64,000 nt of DNA from Ascaphus truei (lineage: Eukaryota > Chordata > Amphibia > Anura > Ascaphidae), in contig CM071579.1 in NCBI GenBank assembly GCA_036426205.1, forward strand, positions 18,355,998-18,419,997, in the 5' to 3' direction. Of this stretch, positions 12,971-24,534 are shown one piece after another; the stretch's first letter is position 1, and each line of letters opens with the position of its first letter. Both the position numbers and the translations under genes were made by a program. The notes below the pieces were generated by a model. It did not search any database. It was not told the DNA's origin and saw nothing but the letters and a program-made list of their open reading frames with translations.

Positions 12971-14670
12971 GGGGCAAGAGCTTGGGTTAGGTGGTGGTTT
13001 GTCGGGGCCGATCTGCCCCACCTTAAACATTGCATATTGTCATCACTCTAAGAAGCAGAGTTGGATTCTGTTATCTCTTTTCACACCTGGGATTTTGAAC
13101 TCTCTTCAGTATCTGTCGTTTGGATCTGCTTCCTCTTGTAACCTTAACAGAGCAATGTGTACCGACTGGTAAAAACAGGCAAGCGACCAGCTAGCTGTCA
13201 CGGACTCGTGTACTCCTTTTGTTAAATTATAAATCCAGCGCAAGTTGACCTCCATTTGCCGCCCCAATAGTACCAACAATATGCATCTACTGATCCTACA
13301 GTGCAATTTATTGGACTGGGAAGCAAGGGAATTCCAACATGTACTCCATGAAAAATGAAACTTCCTAATAAAAAAAAACAGCAACTTTAATTAACATACT
13401 TTAGACTGTGGTTCTGGTTCTTCTAGTTCTTTTTTGTGGTATTGGATGATAGCACATTCTGAGTCCTATTTGCTGTATCCAAATGTTTTGTTGTGTTTTT
13501 GTTTTTTAACAACTGGTACTACTTGTATCTGTTTTATTATTGATGTTATAGTGAGATTGGCTCTCCATACACATTGTACATGCCACGTATTCTTGATGAT
13601 AGTTGGAGTGTTCTAGACATGTCTGTGCTGTAGTGATAATACTCATGCTGTTATCAGCTAGGGTTCTTATCCACTTAGGCGGTTCCCTTTGAGTTCTTCC
13701 TCTAGAGATCGAGATAATAAAGAGAAGGACATATCACTGCTGATATGTCCCGGTAGGGGAGCAGAAACAAGCAGGCAAAACCTAAATTCATCAGCCCTGG
13801 CATCCAACTCCACTCCTAATCTGCACATACAAAGATAAAACTACATTAACTAGTCACAGAATGCACTTACAGGGGCCTTTAACTGGAGTACACCATGACA
13901 TGATCAAAGAAATCTTTTTAATCTAGAATCTATTTCATGGGTAAATCGAAAAGATCCAATCCCCATTTATTGCTATAGGCATGGTCGGTGGTGTCGGTGC
14001 TTTTAAATTGCCAGGTTCAACTTGATAATAGAATGTCTTTTTTATAGATCTGAAATAGATGCTGATGGCCACTTGTGGGGTGGTTTTTTAATTTCATTTG
14101 CGTACAAAAAAAAGCCTAGAGTTAGACAGTGATTGTTCCGATGAGCTGGTGGATTATAATCCCTTTAGTATGCTCGCACAGTTTACAACAGGGATATATC
14201 ACTTATATTTCCACATTAGATTTGAGCCAGAAAAAAATTAGCAGTTATTTGTAATGCACTCTTATTTCTTCGCCCGTAAATCTTTTAATTCTGGAACTAT
14301 TACCATGGGATATGTCTCAATTTGTTCTGCGTTAATGCCACACAACACGGGCCATAGCTGGAGCTGATATCAGGTTTCATGAAATTGATAACTGAGACTA
14401 CGATTGTGAGTCCTAAAAACCATCTTGAATGCCAGTCAGGTTGTCACGGGGAAACGCTGACCCCACAGTACAACTTTCACACAGAGGGAAAACCAGCACA
14501 GACGTCATTTACCCTGCACCTGTATACAAGCAAACATCATCTCTGTACTTTATACATCTTACCCAATGCTAAAAATAATAAATTCAAGTGAAAAAGCCAT
14601 CAATTACCAGAGAGTCTAGTGTAAGGTGGTGACCCAGTGGAAGCTAATGATTGCTTGAAAGCCTGTGTCT
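12971..14670. other. No gene or recognised repeat seen
   Basis: Ordinary single-copy-like sequence. Short open frames on either strand (for example 13106-13384 minus) have no protein signature I can name. Confidence 0.55.
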
Positions 14671-14783
14671 ACGTGTGTGTGTGTGTGGTGTGTGTGTGTG
14701 TGGTGTGTGTGTGTGTGTGTGTGTGTGTTGGTGTGGTGGTGTGTGGTGTGTTGTTGTGTGTGTGTGTGTGTGTGTGTGTGTCT
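14671..14783. repeat. (GT)n microsatellite, interrupted
   Basis: GT repeats with GGTGTG interruptions. Confidence 0.93.
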
Positions 14784-14947
14784 CATCTCATTATAGCTCT
14801 ATCCTCGATTCTATCAATATATATTATATATCTAGACTATATATAGCATTATCATCCCTGTATTACATAAGGTGTGACTAAGTTCTCTTGACGTATTGGT
14901 CCATAATAATTAGGCTTAATATTTTAGTTGCATAATTAAATATGTTT

Positions 14948-15104
14948 CTCTCTTCAGGTTCTCTCTCTCTTTTTCTCTCACGCACTCTTTTTTTCTCCTC
15001 TCTCACCCCCTCTCTATTCCGCTCACTTCCTCTTCCTCTATCTCTCTCCCTCTCTCCTTCTTTCCCTCTCTCCCTCTCTCCCCCCCCCCTTCTCTCTTCT
15101 GGTC
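14948..15104 (+). repeat. Polypyrimidine (CT/CTC)n tract
   Basis: Imperfect TCTC/CCCTCTCT low complexity. The Ser/Leu-rich frame over it is artefactual. Confidence 0.9.
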
Positions 15105-15714
15105 CCCAATTAGATATCCGAGTGTAAAATAAATAGATTGGCAGCACATTATTGTATCACTTCAACCCCCCTAATAACTCAGAACACCAGTATTAATAAC
15201 ATAGAATACCGACCATGCATGTAATGTGCTCTGTTGAGCTCTTAGAGAAAATTCAAACGCCCATCCCTACAATAAAATAGTCAATTTATTACAATAAAAC
15301 TTTTAACTAGCTGCATAGAAATATAACATTTTATGAGTTTTCAGGATAATGCCACAACGCAATTCCTCACTAGCAACACAAATCACATTTACTGCAAGTA
15401 TTCTGATGTAAAAGGTGCTTATAAGTTTCAGTTTATTTTGAACACCTATCTGAATATGTTCATACATTTTTCTATAGACTGACAGCACTGTAAATAGAAG
15501 AAAACATCACAGAAGTGTAACTAATTACTGCCCCACATGTCTTATTAACCAGTTTTGGGCAGCATAAAATACATAGAGATACATGGAACAAGCACTGGGT
15601 TTGCAGCAGGTCTTGTTTAAGTACAATGGTGGGCACCTATTGTGAGGCAATGCCAACATTATCTGGCGTTTGGCATTCGTTGTAGGTTGCAACACTTCAG
15701 AATTCATCTGCATG
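15105..15714. other. No gene seen
   Basis: Unremarkable AT-rich sequence. Confidence 0.55.
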
Positions 15715-15802
15715 TCAGCCCTTTACTGCTTGCTGTAGAGGCCTAAATATAATGGAGCAGTAATGCAAAGGATTCTGGGTACGATTATGCAAATGAGTAG
15801 CC
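15715..15802 (-). mobile_element. Octamer-containing MITE family, diverged copy
   Basis: On the minus strand it starts with CTCATTTGCATAAT and a CCCAGAATCC block and continues to a TGCAGTGG-like middle, the order seen in the complete copy at 37370-37483. The octamer-like box is present (ATGCAAAT at 15788-15795). The far terminus is eroded. Confidence 0.6.
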
Positions 15803-16160
15803 AGCTTTAAACTGCTACATTGCACAGCTTGTTAGAGCTTCACCTGGTAATGGCATCAAAAACATCTCTTTCTTGCTGAAATACATATTTATACTATTTA
15901 TAGTGAACTTGATCCAGAAATGGTTAATCAGGTAAAAATGGAGTAGAAACGCCCCCATAATGCAGCAAATATAACGCACAGTCCAGAGATCACGAACATA
16001 CCATACATGCCGAAATAACTACCACTGCAAAGCAATCACGGACACCGCCGAATAATACTCTGTTACTTCACAGAGAAGAAAGTACTGGTTTATATTTCAA
16101 TTGCGTAACGTGCGTCACTGATAATACTAACGTGATTGTGCAAATAAAAACCCCACGGTG
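15803..16160. other. No gene seen
   Basis: Unique-looking sequence between two octamer-family repeats. Confidence 0.5.
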
Positions 16161-16274
16161 TGAGCACACTCACACATCTCAGACAGGTCTGCAACCCTGT
16201 CCTTCCCCAGTATCTCTTAGCATACAGTGCTTCCACTGCAGCCAGGGATTCTGGGTAATGGCATGCAAATGAGC
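16161..16274 (-). mobile_element. Octamer-containing MITE family copy
   Basis: Minus-strand copy. GCTCATTTGCATGCCATTAC and CCCAGAATCCCTGGCTGC come first, then GCAGTGGAAGCACTGTATGC, and the far end is AGATGTGTGAGTGTGCTCAC. Same order and length as 37370-37483. Confidence 0.8.
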
Positions 16275-16694
16275 GCTCACACTGATTCTAAAATACATAG
16301 TGAACCCCCACACTGCCAATTTAGTGCAATTTTGGGGCAAAAACATTGCACCAGATGCATCAAAGTCAGTAAGGAAACCGCCTTGGAAAATGTACCCTTA
16401 CAAACAATTGATTAAAATGCCTCAATAAAGCCCCTACTCAGTAAGATGAGACCTACCTTCAGTTTGAACGGGACGGAACAATTTCCCAGCAGAGGGATCA
16501 GGTCTTCATAGAATATTGAGTTAGGGGTCGGTGGGGACAGGTCAAGTCTCCCAGCTTCAAACTGGGGCAAAAGAAGAGGGATTAATCAAAGAGGAACAAC
16601 ATACTGTTCTCAATGGGACCCCTTCTCTTTGATCTGTATCATGCTGTTTGTGGAACTGGTTGTGTCCCAGTTCTGCAGCTGAGAAACCTTAGTG
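16275..16694. other. No gene seen
   Basis: Nothing recognised. Confidence 0.5.
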
Positions 16695-16857
16695 CAGGGG
16701 GTGGCCAACTCCAGGCCAGGTATTATGGATATCCCTGCTTCAGCACAGGTGGCTCAATCAGAGGCTCCATCTTTGATTGAGCCACCGGTGCTGAAGCAGG
16801 GATATCCTCAAAAAAAAACCTGACCTTTTGGTGGCCCTTGAGGACTGAAACTGGCCA
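16695..16857. mobile_element. hAT-like fold-back MITE
   Basis: It begins CAGGGGGTGGCCAACTCCAG and is nearly palindromic. The left arm has GGATATCCCTGCTTCAGCAC then AGGTGGCTCAATCA; the right arm has TGATTGAGCCACC and GTGCTGAAGCAGGGATATCC, then GGCCCTTGAGGACTG. The last few terminal bases are lost. Better copies at 35985, 39808 and 55911 carry 8 bp target duplications, which places the family with hAT elements. No coding capacity. Confidence 0.88.
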
Positions 16858-18051
16858 CGCGAGTCTTCGGTGAATAAACCTTGTGTGCAATTTTATGGCA
16901 AAAGTTCCACCATGTCCCTTGACACCCCCCCTCCCCACCCCGTCCCCCCCCAAAAAAAAGATTCTGTTCCTTTCGCACCTCTTTAGCAAGAAAAAGCTTT
17001 GATCCGATTATGGCATTAATTACCAGAGATAAAATAAAAGATAGCAAATGGTAATGGAATTTTTGGGAAGACCGCGGCTTGGGAAAAGAGAGAGAGACAG
17101 CAGGAATTAGATACCAGTGAGCGGTTTATTTATCCAGTATCACACAGCATGATGAGGTCTATAAATTCTGCGCAAGGGATATTTTCCTGTGATCAACGTT
17201 CCGGAGCTTGGTGATGTATACTTCTGCCGCAGAGATGAGATACGGCGTGGCTCCAGGATATATCCTTCATGAAGCTGTTGTACAGCCATCCATCCTGCAA
17301 ATGTGATAGCGAAATGTAATCTGTCTCACGGGTAACCCTTTCACGGCCAGAGAGGCTGGAAAGTGGTATGTCGCAAGCCCGGTGTCATTAAAGGGCCTAA
17401 ACGGAACATTGTATTTTTTATTTATTTTTTGCTTCGTGAAATATTTTGGTATTTGCTGTTTAATTTCGCACTTTTTGCGCATTTTCCCCAAAAGTTCGCA
17501 TTGTTCTGGTATGCAGTAAAATAGAGTTAAATGCTGATTTTTGTTTGCCCACTCGATGCGCGGTGTTGTGTATAAATTAGCTTTGGGATTTTTTTTAATG
17601 CAAAAATATAAGCAAATTTCAGCTGGTTCACAAACTTCTGCTGTTTATACATCAGTATTGTTGGTCACACAGTATAGCTCGTGTAAGTAACTTGTATATA
17701 TGTGGCAGTCAGAATCAAGGACCTTAACATGACTGTCTACCAGCGATTAATAGAACTTCAGAGCCAGTACAAATGAAGAAGAAAGATGTGATCTTACACC
17801 GTTACATTCATGAAACGGCCCAGTAAAAGGTCCCAACCTGATGAGTTCTTTATTCTCTTTCAGAACCCAAATGGCGGCTAAATATTTAACACATTTAAAT
17901 ATGGAGGGGACCTCATCTTTAGATTCTTACAGGACCACCAGAAAAAAAAATAAACAAACATTTGTTGTACAGATAGAACATGGGTAACAAAGAATATAGC
18001 CAGAGACCCCCTACAGAGAGATGTACTGCGCCCTTTTGTGATAGCCTTCAC
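16858..18051. other. No gene seen
   Basis: Includes a C/A-rich stretch at 16920-16960. Remaining sequence is unremarkable. Open frames at 16723-17047 overlap the MITE and are not genes. Confidence 0.55.
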
Positions 18052-18095
<44 letters not shown>

Positions 18096-18430
18096 TTATT
18101 TATATAGTGGTTTTCTCCCAATGGGACTCAAAGCTCTTCCCAGTTACAAAAAGGGAAAAAGAAGAAAACATTTAAGGTTATAAAAGAGACCAAACACAAG
18201 GAAAGGTACAACACAGGAACGGACGGTACTGTAATTATTTAATGCCGGACAGCTTGTGGTTCATTAATTAAATGGCTGGGTAAGCAGGTAGGTCATGAGC
18301 CTGTTTGTATAGATTCCCAGAGAGGGGGACTCTCGAGCTGTACGAGGCAGACTGTTCCAGAGAGTGGGAGCAGCGTGGCTGAGAGCTCGGGCGCACCAAA
18401 GGAAGTCACAGAGATTCTGGGAACATACAG
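18052..18430 (-). mobile_element. LINE 3' end (L2/Rex-like), RT C-terminal remnant and tail
   Basis: Reading the minus strand from 18430, conceptual translation gives a fragment like HAAPTLWNSLPRTARES, then GIYTNRL. This WNSLP-containing motif is typical of the C-terminal end of L2/CR1-clade reverse transcriptase proteins. The element then runs through a short 3' UTR to TTGAGTCCCATTGGGAGAAA and a (TTA)n tail at 18054-18094. It is severely 5'-truncated and non-functional. Confidence 0.82.
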
Positions 18431-19789
18431 GGTACATCTGTAATAAAAAAAGTATCTATGTTTTTACGTATATTGTAGAAGCAATGAATGCAAAATAAGC
18501 GCCGTATAATATAGTGATACAATAGGTGCAACAAATATAAAAGCACAGGACAAGAAAGTGAATCCCTGTCCAGCAGATATTACAGCCACATTGGTTATAT
18601 GACCTCATTGATGTGAGCTCTGGTCCTTTTTGGACCCAACATTGACTTTCTTTAAATGAACCTTTAGACCTCTGCATAGAGTTTCTTCATGTTAAATAAC
18701 TTCATTTACTTAAGATGTGTCCCGGGCCTGTTTTATTTACACACGTAGGGTTATCTAGAGGATTTTCTACCAGCGATACACCACGATTCATATTGTTGGC
18801 TAAGCCGTGAGCCATTGCTGGCTTCTGCTTTTGACTCAGTTGTTAGCACAGATCCCAGAAAATATACACCAGCTTCTGCACGTCCAGCTGAATGACTGGC
18901 CCCTGGGTGCATGGCCATTTATGTATACTAAGTATTTACCCAAACTGGCATATACCTATTCTGCCGGGTAATTATATATACTGTCTTAGTCTATAGAGTC
19001 ATTTTTAGTGAGTGTTCACAGGCAACAAATCACACACCACTAACAAATGGTAAAGATACAAAATGTAATACAGGCAAAGATATTTCCCGATCTCCCACTG
19101 GGATGGAAAAGCAGTTCATGTATGTCAAAAAGAGACATTAGAGAGAAGATACATGCATCCCCTGATGATTTTAAAGTATTTTTTGTCTACAAACATAAAA
19201 GTTATTTAAACAAGACAGCTTTAACTTTCAGAGAAAAATCTCAAGGACAAAGGAATTTCATGTGAGCCCGAGACAGGCAACATGCGGAAAAGTGATAATA
19301 GAATAAAGAGTTACATGATGATTAACTGTATATACGGTTTTAATAGCGCAGTCTCTTAAAACAAAAACAAAACAAATAAATACATATATAGCCTTCCTTC
19401 TGTCCTCTGCTAAAATATACCATTTTGTGTCCTGAATGAGACATAACAATGTGAGTGAGCATTCAGAGGGATTATTTAATATGTGCATGTTATATTAACG
19501 TTATTTTACATATTGCGCTATTAGTCCCCTTTTTCTCCTATCCTTGCCAAGATCCAAATTGCACCTGTACCTACAACCAACCCTCCACCCACAACTGCCA
19601 AGCCACGAATGGGCTGCTGTTTACCTACTGGGTCTGCAAAACAACCACCCTCTTTGTATACCTTTATCTCACTGCCTCAAAGTGGTGGGAACGCCTGGCG
19701 GCTGTCCAGGAAGATGTGTAGTGGCACTTGTGCTGGTAGGTTTAGCCATACTGTGAAACCTTGAACAATACACCCAGCTAAAGTGGGTG
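18431..19789. other. No gene seen
   Basis: Two overlapping plus-strand frames at 19455-19756 are open but match nothing I know and lack start or splice context. No other signal. Confidence 0.5.
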
Positions 19790-20240
19790 AGGTACATGCC
19801 AACATGCAAACGAGGCCGGCATGGCAAGGAAAGCCTCAACCCAATCCGCCGCCCCTAGGCACTTACATGTCGCCTGCCTCCTTGCTGCCGCCCCCTCCAT
19901 CCCCTTTGGAATCCCAGCAGCAAATGACGCCGCGGACGTCATCAACGTGACAGCGCACGTCGTCGTGTTGCGATGGTCATGACGTCTTTTGACGTCGGGC
20001 ATGGCAATGAGATGCCGTGTGACATCATGTTGGGACGTCCGTGGCTTCAGTTGATGCTGGGAGATAGGGGGCGGCAGCAAGGAGGCGGTACACAGGTAAG
20101 TGCCTTCTCATTAGGTCCGAGAGGCCCGGGAGCGCGGCAAATGCATATGGGGCGGACATTTTTGCCACCCCCAAATTTTGCTGCCCTAGGCCCAGGCCTA
20201 ACAGGCCTAATGGGTGATCTGCCTCTGCCTCAAACCTCAA
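19790..20240. mobile_element. GC-rich palindromic non-autonomous element (family with 52740-53180)
   Basis: The left arm has GGCACTTACATGTCGCCTGC and CTCCTTGCTGCCGCCCCC; the right arm has GGGGGCGGCAGCAAGGAGGC and ACAGGTAAGTGCC, so the ends are inverted repeats. The middle is full of GACGTC/TGACGT motifs. The right flank (CCCTAGGCCCAGGCCTAAC) also recurs near 53150. No protein frame. Confidence 0.75.
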
Positions 20241-20289
20241 CTATATTCAGGAAGAATACATGGATCTTTCAAAAGAACTATTCATCCCA

Positions 20290-20745
20290 AGTGCAGTACA
20301 AATGACACAGGGTCATCTCTTAAGGTTGGAGGAAAGGAGATTTCACCAGCAACAAAGGAAAGGGTTCTTTACATGTGAGTGAGTGGGATTCATTACCCAT
20401 GGAGACTGTGATGGCAGATACAATAAATCTGTTTAAAAAAAAGTTTGATATCTTTTTAGATAGGAAACAATTGAACATGGGGAGGATGTTGATCCAGGGA
20501 GTAATCTGATTGCCAATATTTGGAGCCAGGAAGGAATTTATTTTTCCTCTTATGAGATATCATTGGATGATATGACTCTGGGGTTTTTTGTTTGTCTTCC
20601 TCTGGATCAATACACTGTAAGTACGGATATAGGATAAAGTATCTGTTGTCTAAATTTAGCATAGGTTGAACTTGATGGACGTATGTCTCTTTTCAACCTC
20701 ATCTACTATGTAACTATGTAACTATGCAACTGTGTAATTAGGTAA
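20290..20745 (+). mobile_element. CR1-like LINE 3' end with octamer-type tail
   Basis: Conceptual translation gives HLLRLEERRFHQQQRKGFFT, then after a small frameshift WDSLPMETVMADTINLFKKK. This is the C-terminal layout of CR1/L2-clade retrotransposon proteins. A short 3' UTR follows, and the element ends in repeated ACTATGTAACTATGTAACT, the tandem short-repeat tail typical of CR1-type LINEs. 5'-truncated and dead. The same family occurs inverted at 27937-28372. Confidence 0.83.
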
Positions 20746-20771
20746 CCCTTGCGCCCACCCCCCCTACAATA

Positions 20772-21120
20772 TGGAAGACCCACCTTATGACACACTTGCT
20801 TAAAGAAGCATATGAATAGCACTGTGGATATTCTGAACACATGATAGATAAAGCTTGCCCCCCTGCAGACGCACTTACCAGAACTCCCTCCTACTGTCTC
20901 TGTACGTTCTCCCTACCTACCAATTAGACTGTAAGCTCCTCGGGTCAGGGACTCCTCTTCCTTAATGTTACTTGTATGTCTAAAGCACTTATTCCCATGA
21001 TCTGTTATTTATATTATCTGTTATTTATTTGATTACCACATGTATTACTACTGTGAAGCGCTATGTACATTAATGGCGCTATATAAATAAAGACATACAA
21101 TACAATACAATACAATACAA
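20772..21120 (+). mobile_element. L2-like LINE 3' end
   Basis: The end of the ORF (CTTGCTTAAAGAAGCATATG, matching the C-terminus LLKEAYE of the copy at 56345-57041) is followed by a 3' UTR with GACTGTAAGCTCCTCGGGTC and GTGAAGCGCTATGTACATTA. It ends ATGGCGCTATATAAATAAAG then a (CAATA)n tail at 21100-21120. 5'-truncated. Confidence 0.88.
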
Positions 21121-21731
21121 CCCACCAAAAAGCAATGGCCCTCATACCCCAGAGGCCGGATTGTCCCTGGGCGTGACAGGGTGCAGGAAGAAGATGTGGA
21201 GGCAGAGGGTGCTGAGAGTACCCGTAGGTTAAACAAAAGCTGTCATTCAAACCTTAATGTGGCTACTTACAGCTGCCGGACACTCTCCAGTGAAGCAGCT
21301 TTAGAAAAAGATACAGGAACGCTGATTATCCTTAAAGATCTTCAGCATTTCAATCATCAAGAACTCTTCTGAAAGCTCCTAACACAGAAAATGAGTGACG
21401 ATCATTTCCAGTGCAGGAAGTGAAATACATGTATTATATACTACCTTTGGCGTCCACAAAGATACAGTACAAAAAAAAAATGCGTTAGAGACATTGGGAG
21501 TTGAAGTCAGAGGAAGTTTGTAGGCAATAGTGCCCAGATCGGCACTATTGCAGGTTAATGAATAATCCCATTTAAACAGGGCATCAAAAGATATATAGAA
21601 AGGTGACAACAGTGAAAATGTGTTCTTTAAAAACAAACAGAATGAAAGTGTAAGGGCTGAGAGATTCGCTCTGCTCCAGGTATAGTGAAACTCCAGGACT
21701 GGCTCAGACTGAAGCCGTCGGCCTATTGAAC
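21121..21731. other. No gene seen
   Basis: Nothing recognised. Confidence 0.5.
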
Positions 21732-23570
21732 CTTTATTTATTTATAAAATGTTTCACCAAGAAGTAATAAACTGAGAGTTACCTCTCGTTTTCCCGTATG
21801 TCCTGGGCACAGAGTTATGATAACAATACAAGGTTACATTAAGTGAGCAGAGGTTATACAGTCAATTCACAGACATTTCATGCACAGCTAGAGATAATAT
21901 ATATTATAGGCGTATGTAGCAGTAACAGATAATATATATTATAGGCGTATGTAACAGTTACAGATAATATAAGTGTGCAAACAGGTTTACAGATAATAAG
22001 ATATCTACTGGTATCAACAAGGGCGTATGTAACAGTGTACAGCATAGAACATAAATTATACTTGGTACTTACAGTTCATAGGTTTACACTTAGTAGCGTA
22101 GAACGTAAATAATATATATTATAAGGCAGTATGAACAGTTACACGGATAATAATATAATATTATATGCGTAGTGAAAAAAAACAGTTAACAGATAATATA
22201 GTGGATTATATATGCTGTGTAACAGTTTCAGAAATTCATGTTAGTATAGATAAATGATAAATAGGCGTATGAAACGTTACAAGTACTATATATTATAGGC
22301 GTAGGTAACAGTTACGAATAATATACTATAGAAGGGGATGCTTATGAAACAGTTAAGTCCAGATATATATATTACATGTTGTATGGACAGTAAATAAGGC
22401 AGAATGAAATTAATTATATCGCGTTGAAACCAGTTTACAGATAATATATATTATAGGCGTCGTAAACGTTACAGATAATATAATAGGTTATATGCGTATG
22501 AACAGTTACAGATAATATATATTATAGGCGAATAAATAGAAAAACAATTTTACAGATAATATATATTTAGGGCGTATGTAACAGTTAAGATAATAATATT
22601 ATAGGCGTTTGAACGTTAGATAATATATATTATAGGCGTATGAAACATTACAGATATAGTTATTATGGCGTATTTAACAGTTAAGATAATATATTTATAG
22701 GCTAGGTAATATGAAACAGTTACAGATAATAAATATATTATAGGCGTATGTAACAGTTACAGATAATATATAAGAGCCGTATAAACAGTTACAGTAATAA
22801 TATATATTATGGGCGTATGTAACAGTTACAGATAATATAATTATAGGCGTATGAAAACAGTTACAGATAATATATATAAGATATAGCGTATGTAAACGTA
22901 TTTACAAAGAATATATATATTATAGGCGTATGAACAGTTACAGATAATATTATTATAGCCGTAGTAACATTAGAGATAATAAATATATGGCGTATGAACT
23001 ATACAGATAACATATATTATAAGGGTATGTAAGTTACTAGTAATAGTGATATTAAAGCCGTATAGAACAGTTAACAGATAAATATATTTATAGGCCGGAA
23101 ACAGTTTACAGATAATATATATTATAGGCGTATGAAACAGTTACAGAAATCATATATAATATATAGGCGTATGTAACAGTTGTACAGATATATATATATA
23201 GGAGGCGTTTGAAACAGTTACAGATAATATATATTATAGGCGTATGAAACAGTTACAGATAATATATATTATAGGCGTATGTAAACGTTTTTACAAATAA
23301 TAATATTATAGCTATGTAACAGTTACAGATAATATGATATTAGTAGGCGTAAATGTAAACAGTTACAGTATAATATATATATAAGGCGTATGATAACAGT
23401 TACAGATAATATATATTATAGGGCGTATTAAGTTACAGACCCATGATTAAGAATGTGAGACAGCTTTAGGTTTTGAAAGAACTTAGATCTGGTGGCGGCT
23501 TTGTGGATTCTCCGGTAGACTGTTTCCGTTTTGGGGTGAGGTAAGAAGAAGTGACGTGCAGTGGCCTATC
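21732..23570 (-). mobile_element. LINE 3' end containing an internal 35 bp minisatellite
   Basis: Same family and orientation as 34839-35345. Both share TTATTTATTTATAAAAT at the 3' end, AGAGTTACCTCTCGTTTTC, GTATGTCCTGGGCACAGAGT, and, beyond the array, GAGACAGC and TTTTGAAAGAACTTAGATCT from the RT C-terminal coding end. In the other copy the 35-base segment occurs once; here it is expanded to about 45 units (21885-23440), making the element about 1.3 kb longer. Non-functional. Confidence 0.85.
21885..23440. repeat. 35 bp minisatellite inside LINE 3' end, about 45 units
   Basis: The unit reads ACAGATAATATATATTATAG then GCGTATGAAACAGTT. Single-copy homologous sequence sits at 35013-35047 in an unexpanded LINE. 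Units at the two ends are cleaner than many interior ones, which carry indels. On the minus strand the unit covers the last codons and stop of the LINE ORF (CNCFIRS then stop in the unexpanded copy). Confidence 0.92.
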
Positions 23571-23829
23571 CTTTGGATACAGTTAGGGGGTCTGGCACTC
23601 ACAGGGGCTTCCGGATTGAGTGGCCAAGCTTTTGTAGCCCGGGGGGACAAGCGTTTCCACGTAACTATTTATGAGGTGAGCTAGGGTGTTGGCCAGGTGC
23701 CTGGTTATGAAACCGGACAGGCCCGGTATTTGGAATTTACGCTGTCCGGTAAAAAATGTGATGAGTAATAACCGGACATTATTGTGTGGGGGAGGGAGGG
23801 CTGGCATGTAGGTTTGTGTAATGACGGTA

Positions 23830-24300
23830 TGACGTCTTGTACATGTATGGGTAGGTATACCGGAATATTATTACCTAGGTCTGTACATGTATGTGTATAA
23901 CGGTATTTACCCTCTGGGCGTGTTATGTGTATTACCCCCGGTATGACCTTCTGGGGCGTGTGTGTGTATACCGTTATTACCATTGGCTCGGGGCGGTAAG
24001 GTAGTAGTATACCGGTGTAATACCTTCGGGCGGTGTATTGTGTTATACCGTATTACCCTCCTCGGGAGTGGCATTGTTATACCGGTATTACCGTCTCTGG
24101 GGTGTATTTGGTATACCGGATACGATTAACAAAAAACGTCCGGGTAGATTGTGTTCGCCTATGACCTCTCTATAAACGGTATGTACCTATAACTTATCGT
24201 TATTACCTATCCTCTCTGACAATGTTCTTTGTGTATGGACTGGTAGATACCACGGGAATCTACTGAGGGTGTGTGATGTAACAACCGGTATTAACCTCTA
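23830..24300. repeat. Degenerate minisatellite, about 30-35 bp unit (ACCGGTATTACC)
   Basis: Repeated blocks of TATACCGGTATTACC then CTCTGGG and a GTGTGTGTAT-like spacer, about 13-15 imperfect units. Compact relatives carry one or two units (GTATACAGGCATTACCTCTC at 45289-45308). Many indels. Confidence 0.82.
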
Positions 24301-24534
24301 CTGTACAATGTAGGAGGGACGGTGGGGGACGGGTTATGAGAAGGAAATAGAAGGGGGATCTGAGGAGAGAGGATTGAAGGGCTATCCGATTTGGAGGTGA
24401 GAAAGATTTTGAAGAGATGCATTGCGGGGAGCTAGAGATGTGAGTGAGGGTGTGGGGTCTCGTCTGCAAGTTGGAGGTACTAGGGGCTTTAGAGGATGAA
24501 GGGTGCGTATTGCTCGCAATGTACAGTACGACTG

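Noticed and set aside
11860..13035. Gly/Arg/Lys- and Pro/Ser-rich frames over the purine tract
   Set aside because: Compositional artefacts of a G/A strand that happens to lack stop codons.
19455..19756. Overlapping frames with hydrophobic and Cys-rich sequence
   Set aside because: No recognisable domain, no second exon and no regulatory context; length is within chance expectation.
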